Part shown: one piece after another, positions 17,320 to 25,856 of the stretch
Layout of the letters: each line of letters begins with the position of its first letter
How positions within the stretch are numbered: position 1 is the stretch's first letter
DNA from: Nocardia arthritidis NBRC 100137
GTDB lineage: Bacteria; Actinomycetota; Actinomycetes; Mycobacteriales; Mycobacteriaceae
DNA: 64,000 nt
Assembly (NCBI RefSeq): GCF_001612765.1
Contig: NZ_BDBB01000006.1
Location: 62,001 to 126,000 of the forward strand
Reading direction: 5' to 3'
Notes under the pieces: model-generated
Databases searched by the model: none
What the model was told of the DNA's origin: nothing
What the model saw: only the letters and a program-made list of their open reading frames with translations
Made by a program: the position numbers and the translations under genes

Positions 17320-17994
17320 TCAAGCGGTTGGTTCGGTAGGGGTTTCGGACAATCGTGAGCGAGCCAGGTCTGTAGCGCTGCGTTCGAGGGCCATCCAGAG
17401 GGCGGTGATGTCATCGATGAGGCGATCACGGGTAATAGGCAGGTGTCCGTTCGCCCAGGACAGGATCGCTTGGGCGGTGCCGCCGATGACGAAGGCGGGG
17501 GCGGTGGCGGCGAGGGAGTCCCGTTCGAGCGACACGTCGTGGGTGGTGCGCGCGTGTGCGATCAGGGCGGCGGTGAGACCGGCGATGACAGCGGTGCGTT
17601 TCTCGTGTGCCACCGGCGTGGTGGGCACGCCCCCGAGAAGGACCAGCGCTTTGCGTGGGTCGTCGCCGAGGACGTCGACGACGGCGGCGATAGCTCCGCG
17701 AGCCTGTTCTTCCACGGGTCGGTCCAGCAGCGGCAGATAGCCGCGGACGCCCGCCTCGGCGACCTCTTCTGCGATCGCTTCGATGACCGCGTCGGCGAGG
17801 GTGTCGAGACTGTCGAAGCTTTCGTAGAAGTAGCGCTTGTTCAGCTTGGCCGACCGGCACAGCGCGTCCACCGTCGCCGTACGCCAGCGGTTCTCGGCCA
17901 TAGCCGTGAGCGCGGCATCGATCAGGGCCGTGCGCCGTCGCAGGATCCGCGCGCTGGCGGAATCCCCTGCGTACTTGCGCTCGGCGGTCGACAT
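17320..17994 (-). CDS. TetR-family regulator
   Basis: The 224-residue protein has an N-terminal TetR DNA-binding domain (RTALIDAALTAMAENRW, then ATVDALCRSAKLNKRYFYESFDSLDTL) and a helical ligand domain. The ATG at 17994 follows GGAAGGATG. It is divergent from the 18103-19568 operon. The 108-bp gap holds a large palindrome, so the protein very probably represses that operon and its own gene. The ligand is unknown. Confidence 0.88.
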   Translation of the reverse strand: MSTAERKYAGDSASARILRRRTALIDAALTAMAENRWRTATVDALCRSAKLNKRYFYESFDSLDTLADAVIEAIAEEVAEAGVRGYLPLLDRPVEEQARGAIAAVVDVLGDDPRKALVLLGGVPTTPVAHEKRTAVIAGLTAALIAHARTTHDVSLERDSLAATAPAFVIGGTAQAILSWANGHLPITRDRLIDDITALWMALERSATDLARSRLSETPTEPTA

Positions 17995-18044
17995 GCAGTC
18001 ATCCTTCCACCTCCACCGCCAGGCGTTGACAGCCCGGCCCGCAT

Positions 18045-18090
18045 TCTGGCACAGTTCCGTACCAGATAACTGGTACGGAATCGTGCCAGA
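18045..18090. promoter_or_regulatory. 46-bp two-layer palindromic operator
   Basis: The inner arms TTCCGTACCAG and CTGGTACGGAA (11 bp, 4-bp spacer ATAA) are flanked after 2 bp on each side by outer arms TCTGGCAC and GTGCCAGA. The whole is symmetric over 46 bp with perfect arms. It lies between the TetR gene and its divergent target and ends 12 bp before the target ATG, covering the likely promoter. Confidence 0.85.
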
Positions 18091-18102
18091 TTGGAGAAGG
18101 TG

Positions 18103-18762
18103 ATGACTGCACAACTGGAACACCACACCTCGACACCGCGCGCGATGCTGGACGAACTGCGCGACCGAGCGGCGACACATCCGGTCTCCGCCCGCGATGC
18201 CGCCTGGAGATATCTCGCCGATCTCGGAGCGCGTGCCGACCACGCCGCCCTGGCGGAGGTGTTCGCCGCGGGGACGGCGCCCGATGGGCCGGACGGGAAG
18301 ATGGAGGGCCTGATCGTGGGCAAGCTGTTCGGAATTCCCGAAGCGCGGTTGGCGAATCCGCTGATGCGGATCGATCCGACCTGGCGGGGCAAGACCTTCG
18401 ACCTGGCGGGAGGGGTCGGCTGGAACCGGCTTTCCCCGCTCTCCCGTTACATGATGCCGATCGTGACAGCCGGTTACCTCGGCCTGCGCCGGGTCGGTGC
18501 GGAGATGGAAGGTTTCGACTTCGCGCACGCTCTCGCCCCGAGCTGGATCGAACCGGAAAAGACGGTGCGCGCTCTGGACTATTCGGTACCCGAGTACCGC
18601 AACCCCAGCGTCCGGACGTTCCCGATCGCGCGGACACGCGACGAGATCGTGGAAGTGATACCCGGCGTCTACCTCGGGCGAGCACTGCTGCGGATGCATG
18701 ACGGCGCGATCCGGCTGATCGCCTACTTCGCGCTGCGGGAGCCGATCGGAAGCCCACTGTGA
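18103..18762 (+). CDS. Hypothetical protein of the TetR-controlled operon
   Basis: The 219-residue soluble protein has no family I can name. Notable stretches are KMEGLIVGKLFGIPEARL, the hydrophobic SRYMMPIVTAGYLG and PEYRNPSVRTFPIARTRDE. The ATG follows GGAGAAGG. It is translationally coupled to the SDR gene (GTGA overlap). The pairing suggests a small lipid- or ketone-related pathway switched by the TetR repressor, which is inference only. Confidence 0.7.
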   Translation: MTAQLEHHTSTPRAMLDELRDRAATHPVSARDAAWRYLADLGARADHAALAEVFAAGTAPDGPDGKMEGLIVGKLFGIPEARLANPLMRIDPTWRGKTFDLAGGVGWNRLSPLSRYMMPIVTAGYLGLRRVGAEMEGFDFAHALAPSWIEPEKTVRALDYSVPEYRNPSVRTFPIARTRDEIVEVIPGVYLGRALLRMHDGAIRLIAYFALREPIGSPL

Positions 18763-19568
18763 TCGACCTACACGGCGCACGCGTATGTGTCACCGGTGGG
18801 GCGCGCGGGATCGGGCGAGCCACCGCGGCGGAACTGGTCGCCCGCGGTGCCCGGGTATGGATCGGCGACCTCGATCTACCGGTGGCCGAGCGCACCGCCG
18901 CCGAGATCGGCGCCAGCGCACACCCTCTCGATGTCACCGACGAGAACAGCTTCCGCGCATTCATCGCCGCCGCGGAAGCCGACGGCCCGATCGACATGCT
19001 CGTCAACAACGCCGGTATTCAGCTCATGGGCGGTTTCGCCGACCAAGATCTGGCCGCGATGCAGCGAGAACTCGCCGTCAACCTCGGTGCCGTGCTCACC
19101 GGTGTGCACCTGGTGCTGCCAGGAATGCGCCTGCGGCGTCGCGGGCATATCGTCAACGTCGCGTCCATGGCAGGCAAGATCACCACACCGGGGATCGCGA
19201 CCTACTGCGCGTCCAAGTTCGGCGTCGTGGCCTTCTCTCGTGCCCTCCGGGCCGAACTCGCGGGTTCGGGCATCACCGTGACCGCGGTGCTGCCGGCCGC
19301 GACCCGAACCGATCTCACCTCCGGCGTGAAGTTGCGGCTCCAGCCCACATTGACACCGCAGCAGGTCGCCACCGCTATCGCCGACAGCGTCGGACACGGC
19401 CGTGGTGAGGTCACCGTGCCGCGCTGGCTCGCGCCGGTGGGCCTGGTAGAGGAACTCACTCCCGCACCGGTCCTGTGGTGGCTCAAACGCTTCGTCGGAG
19501 GCGCCGAGTACGGCGGTTACGACCCAGCGAGGCGAAAGAACTACCTGGACCGCCTCAGGCAACAATGA
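18759..19568 (+). CDS. Short-chain dehydrogenase/reductase
   Basis: The 269-residue SDR has TGGARGIG, NNAGIQ, the Ser of VNVASMAG and the YCASK catalytic pair. A C-terminal extension of about 40 residues (VEELTPAPVLWWLKRFVG and on) is typical of membrane-peripheral lipid/retinol-type SDRs. The start is a GTG overlapping the preceding gene by 4 bp. The substrate is unknown. Confidence 0.88.
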   Translation: MIDLHGARVCVTGGARGIGRATAAELVARGARVWIGDLDLPVAERTAAEIGASAHPLDVTDENSFRAFIAAAEADGPIDMLVNNAGIQLMGGFADQDLAAMQRELAVNLGAVLTGVHLVLPGMRLRRRGHIVNVASMAGKITTPGIATYCASKFGVVAFSRALRAELAGSGITVTAVLPAATRTDLTSGVKLRLQPTLTPQQVATAIADSVGHGRGEVTVPRWLAPVGLVEELTPAPVLWWLKRFVGGAEYGGYDPARRKNYLDRLRQQ

Positions 19569-19680
19569 CCTCATTCGTCGCACAGCCCTGACCACACCCA
19601 CCGCGGAGTGATCTCGGCAGGCGGGCGCAGTCCGTACCGGCTGTCGCCCGCCGCCGAGGGCAGCGCGATCCGGGTGATGC

Positions 19681-19845
19681 GAGCCTGCTCATCACTTACA
19701 GGTCAAGACCCCCGCCACCGGATGTCGGAAAACCGATCTCTGGTTCAACCGGTCGACGTATCTGCGCCTCGGCGCAGCAGGTCGAGGAGTCTATGTGCGC
19801 GATCCCAACGGGCACAGCTATGAGCTGTTCACCGATGTGCCGTGA
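19681..19845 (+). pseudogene. Remnant of a VOC (glyoxalase/bleomycin-resistance) gene
   Basis: A single open frame without a good start encodes HHLQVKT, then directly the C-terminal VOC half (LWFNRSTYLRLGAAGRG, VYVRDPNGHSYELFTDVP, stop at 19845). A normal VOC domain needs about 115-130 residues. Here only about 54 codons remain, so the middle was probably deleted. The metal-ligand Glu of the last strand (YELFT) is still there. Confidence 0.65.
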
Positions 19846-19870
19846 ACCCCTGTGGTGCCCCAGAAATGCC

Positions 19871-19903
19871 GATGCCCCGGATCCGACTGGAATCCGGGGC
19901 ATC
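19871..19903. terminator. Terminator hairpin of the DUF397 gene
   Basis: A perfect 12-bp stem (GATGCCCCGGAT with ATCCGGGGCATC) with a 9-nt loop lies 33 bp beyond the minus-strand DUF397 stop. Confidence 0.8.
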
Positions 19904-19935
19904 ATTGACCAGCATCCGGCCTTGGCCCTACCCGT

Positions 19936-20148
19936 TCAGGCAAGCTCTGGAGCGAACTCCCCGGACTGCACTGCTGCCGTGAAGGCGTCCCACTCGCTCG
20001 GCGCGAAGACGAGCGTGGAGCCGCTCGGATTCTTGGAATCCCGAACGCCGACAGTACCGCTCCCGATGAAGGCGACTTCGACACAGTCGGAATGGGTAGC
20101 ACTGTGGCTGCTTTTGAACCAGTCGGCCTTGGATAGATCCGCAGTCAT
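19936..20148 (-). CDS. DUF397 protein
   Basis: The 70-residue protein has the DUF397 pattern: WFKSSHSATHSDCVEVAF, VGVRDSKNP and FAPSEWDAFTAAVQSGEF. DUF397 proteins are actinomycete-specific and are usually coded next to Scr1/DUF5753-type XRE regulators, as here, with 4-bp overlap. In Streptomyces such pairs behave like regulator/antagonist pairs affecting development. The role in Nocardia is unknown. Confidence 0.93.
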   Translation of the reverse strand: MTADLSKADWFKSSHSATHSDCVEVAFIGSGTVGVRDSKNPSGSTLVFAPSEWDAFTAAVQSGEFAPELA

Positions 20149-21032
20149 GCTGAGAACTCCTTCGCTATCTGGCGGAGCAGACTCCTGCTGTCCGCTTCAT
20201 CCAGCGCCGCCCGCCGGAGGCGGTCATGCACTCGATCGTACCGCTGCACGTCATCTGGTTTTTCCAAGTACATGCAGCCCGTGAAGGTCTCCAAATAGAT
20301 GACCGGAGGTGACACCGACACCTCCTTCGGGTTCCTATCGAACTCCAGAATCGCGAACTGGCCTACCGGATCACCAACTGGCGCTCCAGCCATGAACGGC
20401 AGGATTCGAATCGTCACATTGGGCAGTTTTCCGACCTCAGCCAAGTGATGCAGTTGAGGAGTCATGACTTCTCGTCCTCCCACCGCACTTCGCAGCACTG
20501 ACTCGTGCAGCACCACATCGAGCGTAAGAGGCCGATACTTTCTGGTGATCAGCGTTTGGCGCTTCGTCCGCAGCTCAACACGGCGGTCGTGCTCGACGCC
20601 GCTCTCCGTCGGTCTCCCTACTCGGATGAGAGCGCGGGCATAGTCGGGAGTCTGAAGTAGACCATGCACCAGCGACGGCTGGTAGACGGCCATCCTCCGT
20701 GCCGCCGTCTCCAACCCGACGTACACGTCGAAATCCGCAGGTATCACTGTTCCGTACTCGTGCCACCAACTCGTCGCGGCACCTTGCTGGTGTAAGCCGA
20801 TCATGGCCGCCGTCATCTCCCGAGACATCCCAAGCACATCGCAAAGCGCCTCGATATCACGCACTTTCAGCCGAGTTGCCGACCCCTTTTCCAGTCGTTG
20901 CAGAACCGACGAACTCGAGTCGGTCAACTCCGCAAGCCTTTCCAGCGACAGATTCAGCGCTATCCGTGCGTCACGCAGGTAGTACCCGAGCTGACGCCTC
21001 GGCAGGGTCGAGCCGGTGTCGTGCTCGTCCAT
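20145..21032 (-). CDS. XRE regulator with Scr1/DUF5753 domain
   Basis: The 295-residue protein has an N-terminal helix-turn-helix (LGYYLRDARIALNLSLERLAE up to about residue 75) and a long C-terminal Scr1/DUF5753 domain (about 100-285). The domain includes WWHEYGTVIPADFDVYVGLE, the VHGLLQTPDYARA motif and IRILPF. The ATG follows GAGAGGGG. It forms an operon with DUF397 and is preceded by a 12-bp-stem hairpin at 21060-21093. Confidence 0.93.
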   Translation of the reverse strand: MDEHDTGSTLPRRQLGYYLRDARIALNLSLERLAELTDSSSSVLQRLEKGSATRLKVRDIEALCDVLGMSREMTAAMIGLHQQGAATSWWHEYGTVIPADFDVYVGLETAARRMAVYQPSLVHGLLQTPDYARALIRVGRPTESGVEHDRRVELRTKRQTLITRKYRPLTLDVVLHESVLRSAVGGREVMTPQLHHLAEVGKLPNVTIRILPFMAGAPVGDPVGQFAILEFDRNPKEVSVSPPVIYLETFTGCMYLEKPDDVQRYDRVHDRLRRAALDEADSRSLLRQIAKEFSA

Positions 21033-21059
21033 GGATCCCCTCTCCTAGTGCGGATTCGA

Positions 21060-21093
21060 CCCGTGCCGGGTGACGGCTACGACCCGGCACGGG
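21060..21093. promoter_or_regulatory. 12-bp-stem hairpin/palindrome upstream of the XRE gene
   Basis: CCCGTGCCGGGT (21060-21071) and ACCCGGCACGGG (21082-21093) are perfect inverted arms around a 10-nt loop, 28 bp upstream of the Scr1-type gene in its divergent promoter region. It could be the operator of the XRE protein or a leader hairpin. Confidence 0.6.
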
Positions 21094-21287
21094 ATTTGCT
21101 CTGGACCTTCGGCCGAGTTCGTCCGGGAAACCCAGACTTCTGACTCCACGCAGGTCACAAGTGTTTTCCTGACTCCGCGCCCAGGAGGGGGCCACCCCGA
21201 TTTCCCACCACGCCCCCCACCCCTGAGTTCTGCCGACTTCCAGGGCTGGGCGCACCCTAGCTCACCGACTCGTGCAGAGGTCTGGAA

Positions 21288-21809
21288 ATGAACCAATCGG
21301 AGTTCGGGGACACGCCTGTGTCCCGCTGCCGGTACTACCGGCTGGTGTGCGGTCTGCCCGCGATCGTCGACCCACCTGAGTTGGGCCGCATCGTTATTCG
21401 GGCCGGAATCGTCTGGGCTGTGATGATGCCCGCCCACCTAGGGCAACTCGTGAAGAGCGACCTACAGCGCCGTGGGCACGATATCGGCCCGATCATGTCT
21501 CACCCGCGTTCACAACGGTGGAGCTACCTGATGCGTCCCGACCTGCCCAACGATGACAGCCTTTTCGCGGAGATGTTCCGGCTCGACGTCTCCATAGTTC
21601 GCGCGGGCGGAGAAATCGCGCTCCCGTCCCCCACCGACCGAGGTGCCCTGTTCCGCCACTGGGTCGAACCTCCGCGCTGCGGGTACCGTCCGTCCGGCCA
21701 GTTGATCCTCGAGTCGATCCGGCACCTGACGCGCGGAACGTCCGCACGACATCCGCGAAATCGGCTCGCGCAATCGATCGGCGAATCCGGAAAGGGTTCG
21801 AGCGCGTGA
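21288..21809 (+). CDS. Hypothetical protein of a Nocardia-type DUF397/DUF4254 neighbourhood
   Basis: The 173-residue protein has a hydrophobic core segment (GIVWAVMMPAHLGQLVKSDL) and an SHPRSQRWSYLMRPDLP motif, and an Arg-rich tail. I recall similar proteins beside DUF397 and XRE genes in Nocardia, but know no function. The ATG follows GAGGTCTGGAA. It is divergent from the XRE/DUF397 pair and followed by DUF4254 on the same strand. Confidence 0.7.
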   Translation: MNQSEFGDTPVSRCRYYRLVCGLPAIVDPPELGRIVIRAGIVWAVMMPAHLGQLVKSDLQRRGHDIGPIMSHPRSQRWSYLMRPDLPNDDSLFAEMFRLDVSIVRAGGEIALPSPTDRGALFRHWVEPPRCGYRPSGQLILESIRHLTRGTSARHPRNRLAQSIGESGKGSSA

Positions 21810-21870
21810 CCTTCCCGCTTGGCCATATCGCCCATCCACAGATAGACCGGCCCACCCCCGGCGGCGCGCG

Positions 21871-22302
21871 ATGACCGTCATGGAACCTCTACCCCCTAAA
21901 CACCGCCTGCTTGCCGCCTGCCGTGGCGACGCCCACGACGACCATCCCCTCCTGACCGCGGCCCGCGATCTCGCCGCACTGCACGAAAGCCGCCTCTCCG
22001 CAGGACTGGCGCAGGCCGAATCGATCGATCAATGCCGTACCCGCCTGGTCCGCGATATCGACCGCTGGGTCACCGCCCAGCTACGACCATCCCTCGGCGC
22101 GGCCCGGGTCCACACCGAGACGATCGGCTCGGTGGTAGACCGCCTCGCCGAATACACCGCTCTCGCCTACGCGGCATTGGCAAGCAGTTCGAATTGGGTC
22201 CTCGGCGACGCATGGGAACGCCTGGCGGAACTGGCCGTCGGCTACGAGGACTTGAAGGACGAGGTGGGGACGGGACAACGCCGCCTGCCGGGCGGGCCGT
22301 AG
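21871..22302 (+). CDS. DUF4254 protein
   Basis: The 143-residue all-helical protein has the DUF4254 hallmarks: LLAACRG near the N-terminus, DDHPLLTAARDLAALHE, RLVRDIDRWV, ARVHTETIGSVVDRLAEYTA and YEDLKDEV. It is actinobacterial and of unknown function. It lies 61 bp after the previous gene, probably in the same transcript. Confidence 0.85.
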   Translation: MTVMEPLPPKHRLLAACRGDAHDDHPLLTAARDLAALHESRLSAGLAQAESIDQCRTRLVRDIDRWVTAQLRPSLGAARVHTETIGSVVDRLAEYTALAYAALASSSNWVLGDAWERLAELAVGYEDLKDEVGTGQRRLPGGP

Positions 22303-22667
22303 GTCGAGTTCGGTACGGCCCTAGCGGGTCTGCCGGGTTCGGACGCAAACACCGAACTCACGCGGAGCCGTATCGGGGAGCGCGCCTATCGCCCAGGTTT
22401 AACCTGATGCCGTCTGACCGGATGTCCGCACCGAAGACGGATGTCCAGCCGAGTCGTAGACCGCGCTGAGGGCGTGAGCCGCTCACAGTTGCACACGATC
22501 GCGGCTGGTGAGGTGTGTTGCACAACTTCACAAGTGTGATGGCGTGATTCAGCACCGACCTGGTTGCACCCGTGGGGACCGGCCAGTAGCGTCGATCCCA
22601 GCTTGCAGGGGGCGGATAAGCCGGTCCGGCCCCGTCGATGCGGTACGGCACCGGCGGTGAGGAACCG
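22303..22667. other. Intergenic region before the ESX locus, no gene seen
   Basis: 365 bp without a supported gene. The last 170 bp are relatively AT-rich and contain TTGCACAAC/TTGCACAC-like boxes at about 22490-22530, which may be part of the promoter of the lipoprotein/ESX operon. Confidence 0.4.
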
Positions 22668-23246
22668 ATGACGAGCTGGGGGAATTTTCTGCGTGGTGCC
22701 GTGCTCGCGATGGGTGCGGTGGTGGTGCTGTCTGGGTGTGAGGACTCCGCTGGCGGCACTTCGAATTCGACTGCGCCCGTCTCGGTGACCACCTCCGCCG
22801 CTACGAAATCGGCAGATCCCGACGCGGCTCTGTGGGACCCATGTGGCCTGCCGGAGGGTGCCATCTCTGGGACCGGTTTGGACGCCGCAACCAAGACGAA
22901 AGATGTCGCGGGAGTGGATTTCACCGGCTGGAAGGTCTGTAGCTGGCGGGCCACAGCCCGTTGGTACAGCCTCGGCGTCCTTTCCGGAACGCCGACCATG
23001 GACGACATCCGGAGACGCTCCGATTTCGAGGCGTTCTCGACGCTCACGGTCGGCACGCACCAGGCGGTCCAATTCCTGGACATCGGAGACGCTCAACGAC
23101 TCAATTGCACTGTCGCGATGGAGGTTCCGCGCGGCACTGTGATGTTCTACGTGACGACTCGATACTCCGTGGGCAAGCAAGGGGATCCGTGCGTCCAAGC
23201 GCGCAGCCATGCGCAAGATCTGGTCAGTTACTTGCCGGGTAGTTGA
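22668..23246 (+). CDS. DUF3558 lipoprotein
   Basis: The 192-residue protein has a lipoprotein signal (hydrophobic GAVLAMGAVVVLSGCE, lipobox LSGC). The mature DUF3558-type domain has four spaced Cys (DPCGL, KVCSW, LNCTV, GDPCV) likely to form disulfides. DUF3558 lipoproteins often accompany orphan ESX substrate genes in Nocardia. The ATG at 22668 follows GTGAGGA; an ATG 30 bp upstream would lengthen the n-region. It is the first gene of the four-gene ESX-associated operon. Confidence 0.85.
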   Translation: MTSWGNFLRGAVLAMGAVVVLSGCEDSAGGTSNSTAPVSVTTSAATKSADPDAALWDPCGLPEGAISGTGLDAATKTKDVAGVDFTGWKVCSWRATARWYSLGVLSGTPTMDDIRRRSDFEAFSTLTVGTHQAVQFLDIGDAQRLNCTVAMEVPRGTVMFYVTTRYSVGKQGDPCVQARSHAQDLVSYLPGS

Positions 23247-23255
23247 GGAGGGGAT

Positions 23256-23636
23256 GTGAATCTCGGCGTAGATCCGATCGAGTGGCGGGGACTGCTGGAC
23301 TCAGCCAATGCCGGTGAACTCACTTTGCACCCGGAAGTCGGCAAGGGTCTGGACAAGGCCTGCGACGACTATCTCGACAAGCTCGATGGGATTTTGGAGT
23401 CGTCCGCCTACGTCCAGCGGATATCCGGATTCGGTACGTTTCCGTCAGGTCAGGCACTGGAAGACAAGTTCAAGCTGAAGGCAACCGGCACAGCTGCGTC
23501 CTTGGACGCCGTCCTCATGCAGCACATCGACGCGGTGAAGATCGCGAAAGAGGTTGTGGCCAAGGCTATCGCGAACTTCGTGGAGCTGGATCAGTCCAGG
23601 ACCGACCAGTTCACCGGTCTGGACGCCCAACCATGA
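23256..23636 (+). CDS. Small helical ESX-associated protein
   Basis: The 126-residue, mostly helical protein (VDPIEWRGLLDSANAGE, CDDYLDKLDGILESS, AVKIAKEVVAKAIANF) starts at a GTG after GAGGAGG. No classical WxG is visible, but length, helix content and position between a DUF3558 lipoprotein gene and a PPE-like substrate gene suggest a dimerisation partner for the latter, like PE with PPE. The 4-bp overlap with the next gene supports co-translation. Confidence 0.7.
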   Translation: MNLGVDPIEWRGLLDSANAGELTLHPEVGKGLDKACDDYLDKLDGILESSAYVQRISGFGTFPSGQALEDKFKLKATGTAASLDAVLMQHIDAVKIAKEVVAKAIANFVELDQSRTDQFTGLDAQP

Positions 23637-24931
23637 CCTACGACGATTACCGCACCCGGATCATCGCCGCGCAGGAGCAGTGGAATCGGGAGCGCGACAC
23701 GATCTACGACTTCACCGGTCGGTTGGGCACGTCGTTTCAGGGGGAATACGAGCCGCCACGGATTCCCGGGCCGGACAACTACGACAGTATGACGTTGGCG
23801 CAGATGGTCGATGCCGTGAACGCGATGCGGCCGGGGACGGTGCGGGAGGCGTCCGAGGCGTGGCTGAACATCGGGATGAACCTGACCGGGGCGATTCAGG
23901 CGTTCAACGAGCAGTTCGGCCGCACCGTGACCGGTGACGGCGCGAATCCGGGGTGGACGGGGCAATCCGGTAAGGCGGCGGCCGAGGCGGTCACGAATTA
24001 CCGGAACCAGTCGGGGAATCTGGCCGATGCCGCTTGTCTGGTGAGTTTCAAGCTATCCGAGATGCATACCGGTCTCGAGCAGACGCAGGCGTTGATGCCG
24101 CAGGTCACCGAACGCCCTGACCTGATGGGTAAGACGTTGCCGCAGGACGGCGTCATGAAGGCGGGTGATTACACCGAGGAGGAGGCCACGCAGGAAGCAC
24201 GGCGGATCCTTCGCACGGTCTACGGGCAAGTCGCCACTCAGACCGACCACGGGGTACCCGTCCTGCCGACGGCCCCGCAGATCGTGGCGGATAGCGGGCA
24301 GCCGGGTCCGTCGTCTCCTGGTATCTCCAATCCCGCCGCGCCACAGGAATTTTCCGACTCGGACGATCCCGCAGGCGCGGAACCGGAATCCACCGAACCG
24401 TCCGACGGTGACCCGCAGGAATCGCCCCGGACCGACCCCGCAGCCACCACACCCCAGTCGGTCACCCCGGCTGGGGTGAACCAGCCGACCAGCGTGCAAC
24501 CGACCACTTCGACCACCCCGTCGACGACGCCGAGCAGCACCACCACACCGAGCCCGAACATCACTACCGCCGCACCGGGTCGACCCGATACCACGAGCCC
24601 GAGCACTCCCCGGCGATCCGGCAGCCCGAGCAGTCCCGGTACGCCGAATTCCACCACCACGCCGGTGCCGGGCCGCAACGTTCCCGCCGGTCCACAGCAG
24701 CCGAACGCCCTTCCGGCCGCCACGGCAACCGGCAGCCAGGCGGCTCGATCCGGCGCGGCCGGCACGACCGGCATGGCCCCCGGAATGGGGGCTCGCGGCA
24801 AGGACGACGAGCGGGAAACCTCCGACGTCAAGGGCTACCTGATCAACCAGCACAACGGCGAGGAACTCACCGGTTTGGACGCCTTGCCGAAGTCCGTCCC
24901 TCCGGTCATCGGAGACGACCCGAATGGCTGA
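23633..24931 (+). CDS. ESX/type VII secretion substrate with Pro/Thr/Ser-rich tail
   Basis: The 432-residue protein has a helical N-terminal half (1-200) with a WTG turn at about 108-110 and a YTEEE sequence at about 180-184. The latter fits the YxxxD/E export signal of type VII substrates. Residues about 205-365 are a low-complexity Pro/Thr/Ser-rich stalk (TTSTTPSTTPSSTTTPSP-like). A short conserved-looking C-terminus follows (DVKGYLINQHNGEELTGLD). It overlaps both neighbours, the small helical partner and the EspG-like chaperone gene. No ESX core machinery is in the window, so export would use a system encoded elsewhere. Confidence 0.8.
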   Translation: MTYDDYRTRIIAAQEQWNRERDTIYDFTGRLGTSFQGEYEPPRIPGPDNYDSMTLAQMVDAVNAMRPGTVREASEAWLNIGMNLTGAIQAFNEQFGRTVTGDGANPGWTGQSGKAAAEAVTNYRNQSGNLADAACLVSFKLSEMHTGLEQTQALMPQVTERPDLMGKTLPQDGVMKAGDYTEEEATQEARRILRTVYGQVATQTDHGVPVLPTAPQIVADSGQPGPSSPGISNPAAPQEFSDSDDPAGAEPESTEPSDGDPQESPRTDPAATTPQSVTPAGVNQPTSVQPTTSTTPSTTPSSTTTPSPNITTAAPGRPDTTSPSTPRRSGSPSSPGTPNSTTTPVPGRNVPAGPQQPNALPAATATGSQAARSGAAGTTGMAPGMGARGKDDERETSDVKGYLINQHNGEELTGLDALPKSVPPVIGDDPNG

Positions 24932-25703
24932 CTGGCGCTTCACCGGGCAGGAATTCGAAATCCTCTGGGCAGCCTATGGTCGCGACCGCCTGCCCTACCC
25001 GCTGCAATACCGGCCGGAGGAGATGGATTTCGCCGACCTGAAGCGTCAGCGCGAGGCAGCGGTGGACGCGCTACTCGGGCGATACGCCGTCGAACTGGAA
25101 CGGGCGCTCGATGTGTTGCTGGAACCGGAGGCGCGCGTCGAGTCCAAAGGGATGGGCGGCCCGGACATGTCGATCGTCTTCCGTTTCCACGGGGCCGTAC
25201 GCGGGCAGATCGGCGCCACCCTGGTCCAGCTTCCCGGCACCGCGCCGGACACCGGCGGTGACGTGATCGTGAGTTTCTGCGCCGCGCAACGAGTGGCCGC
25301 GAAAGCGGTCGCCGCGCTGCCCAAGATGCCTGCGGGCACGCATCCGCCGATCGAAGCGCGGCGGGAAGAAGTGAGCGCCGACCGGGATCGGCCGGTGCGC
25401 AGGCCCTATGAGGTCGGCGTCGTCGCACAACTGGACCGAATCTTCAAACGCGAACGCCTCGGCCTCGGTGAGATCATGGTGCTCGCCGGTCCGGCCGTCG
25501 ATGCGCGCCCGAGCTTCGGACGCGGCTTCTGGTGGATGGATTACGCGGACGGCCGCTACTACGTGAAGACCGGCGATCCCATCGTCGCCAAGCCGCTGGA
25601 ACCTTCCGCCATGGCAGCCGAGATCAACCGGCTCACCGCTTTGACCCAGCGCTACTACCGCGAAGATCGCGAACACGACGAGTACCTGCGGTCGCAGCGA
25701 TAA
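24924..25703 (+). CDS. EspG-family ESX secretion chaperone
   Basis: The 259-residue protein has the layout of EspG chaperones, which hold PPE-type substrates in the cytosol: WRFTGQEFEILWAAYGRDRLPYP at the N-terminus, a central beta sheet (IVFRFHGAVRGQIGATLVQ), and C-terminal GEIMVLAG, FWWMDYADGRYY and DEYLRSQR. It overlaps the substrate gene by 8 bp. Gene order substrate then EspG is the usual one. Confidence 0.85.
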   Translation: MADWRFTGQEFEILWAAYGRDRLPYPLQYRPEEMDFADLKRQREAAVDALLGRYAVELERALDVLLEPEARVESKGMGGPDMSIVFRFHGAVRGQIGATLVQLPGTAPDTGGDVIVSFCAAQRVAAKAVAALPKMPAGTHPPIEARREEVSADRDRPVRRPYEVGVVAQLDRIFKRERLGLGEIMVLAGPAVDARPSFGRGFWWMDYADGRYYVKTGDPIVAKPLEPSAMAAEINRLTALTQRYYREDREHDEYLRSQR

Positions 25704-25856
25704 CGGACTATCCGGGCATCCCGGGACTACGTCACAGCGGGATGTCGGCCTCGTCACGAGGACATTCGGGCGCGGCGAGCCCGGATGCGCGGCTCGTTCC
25801 CGATGCTAACTTCGCGCTGCTCCACCGACGAAACCGATCACCAGGGAGGTTTGGTA

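Noticed and set aside
24053..24943. Long minus-strand frame opposite the ESX substrate gene
   Set aside because: Low-complexity Arg/Gly shadow of the Pro/Thr/Ser-rich coding strand; the plus-strand genes overlap like an operon and match ESX families.
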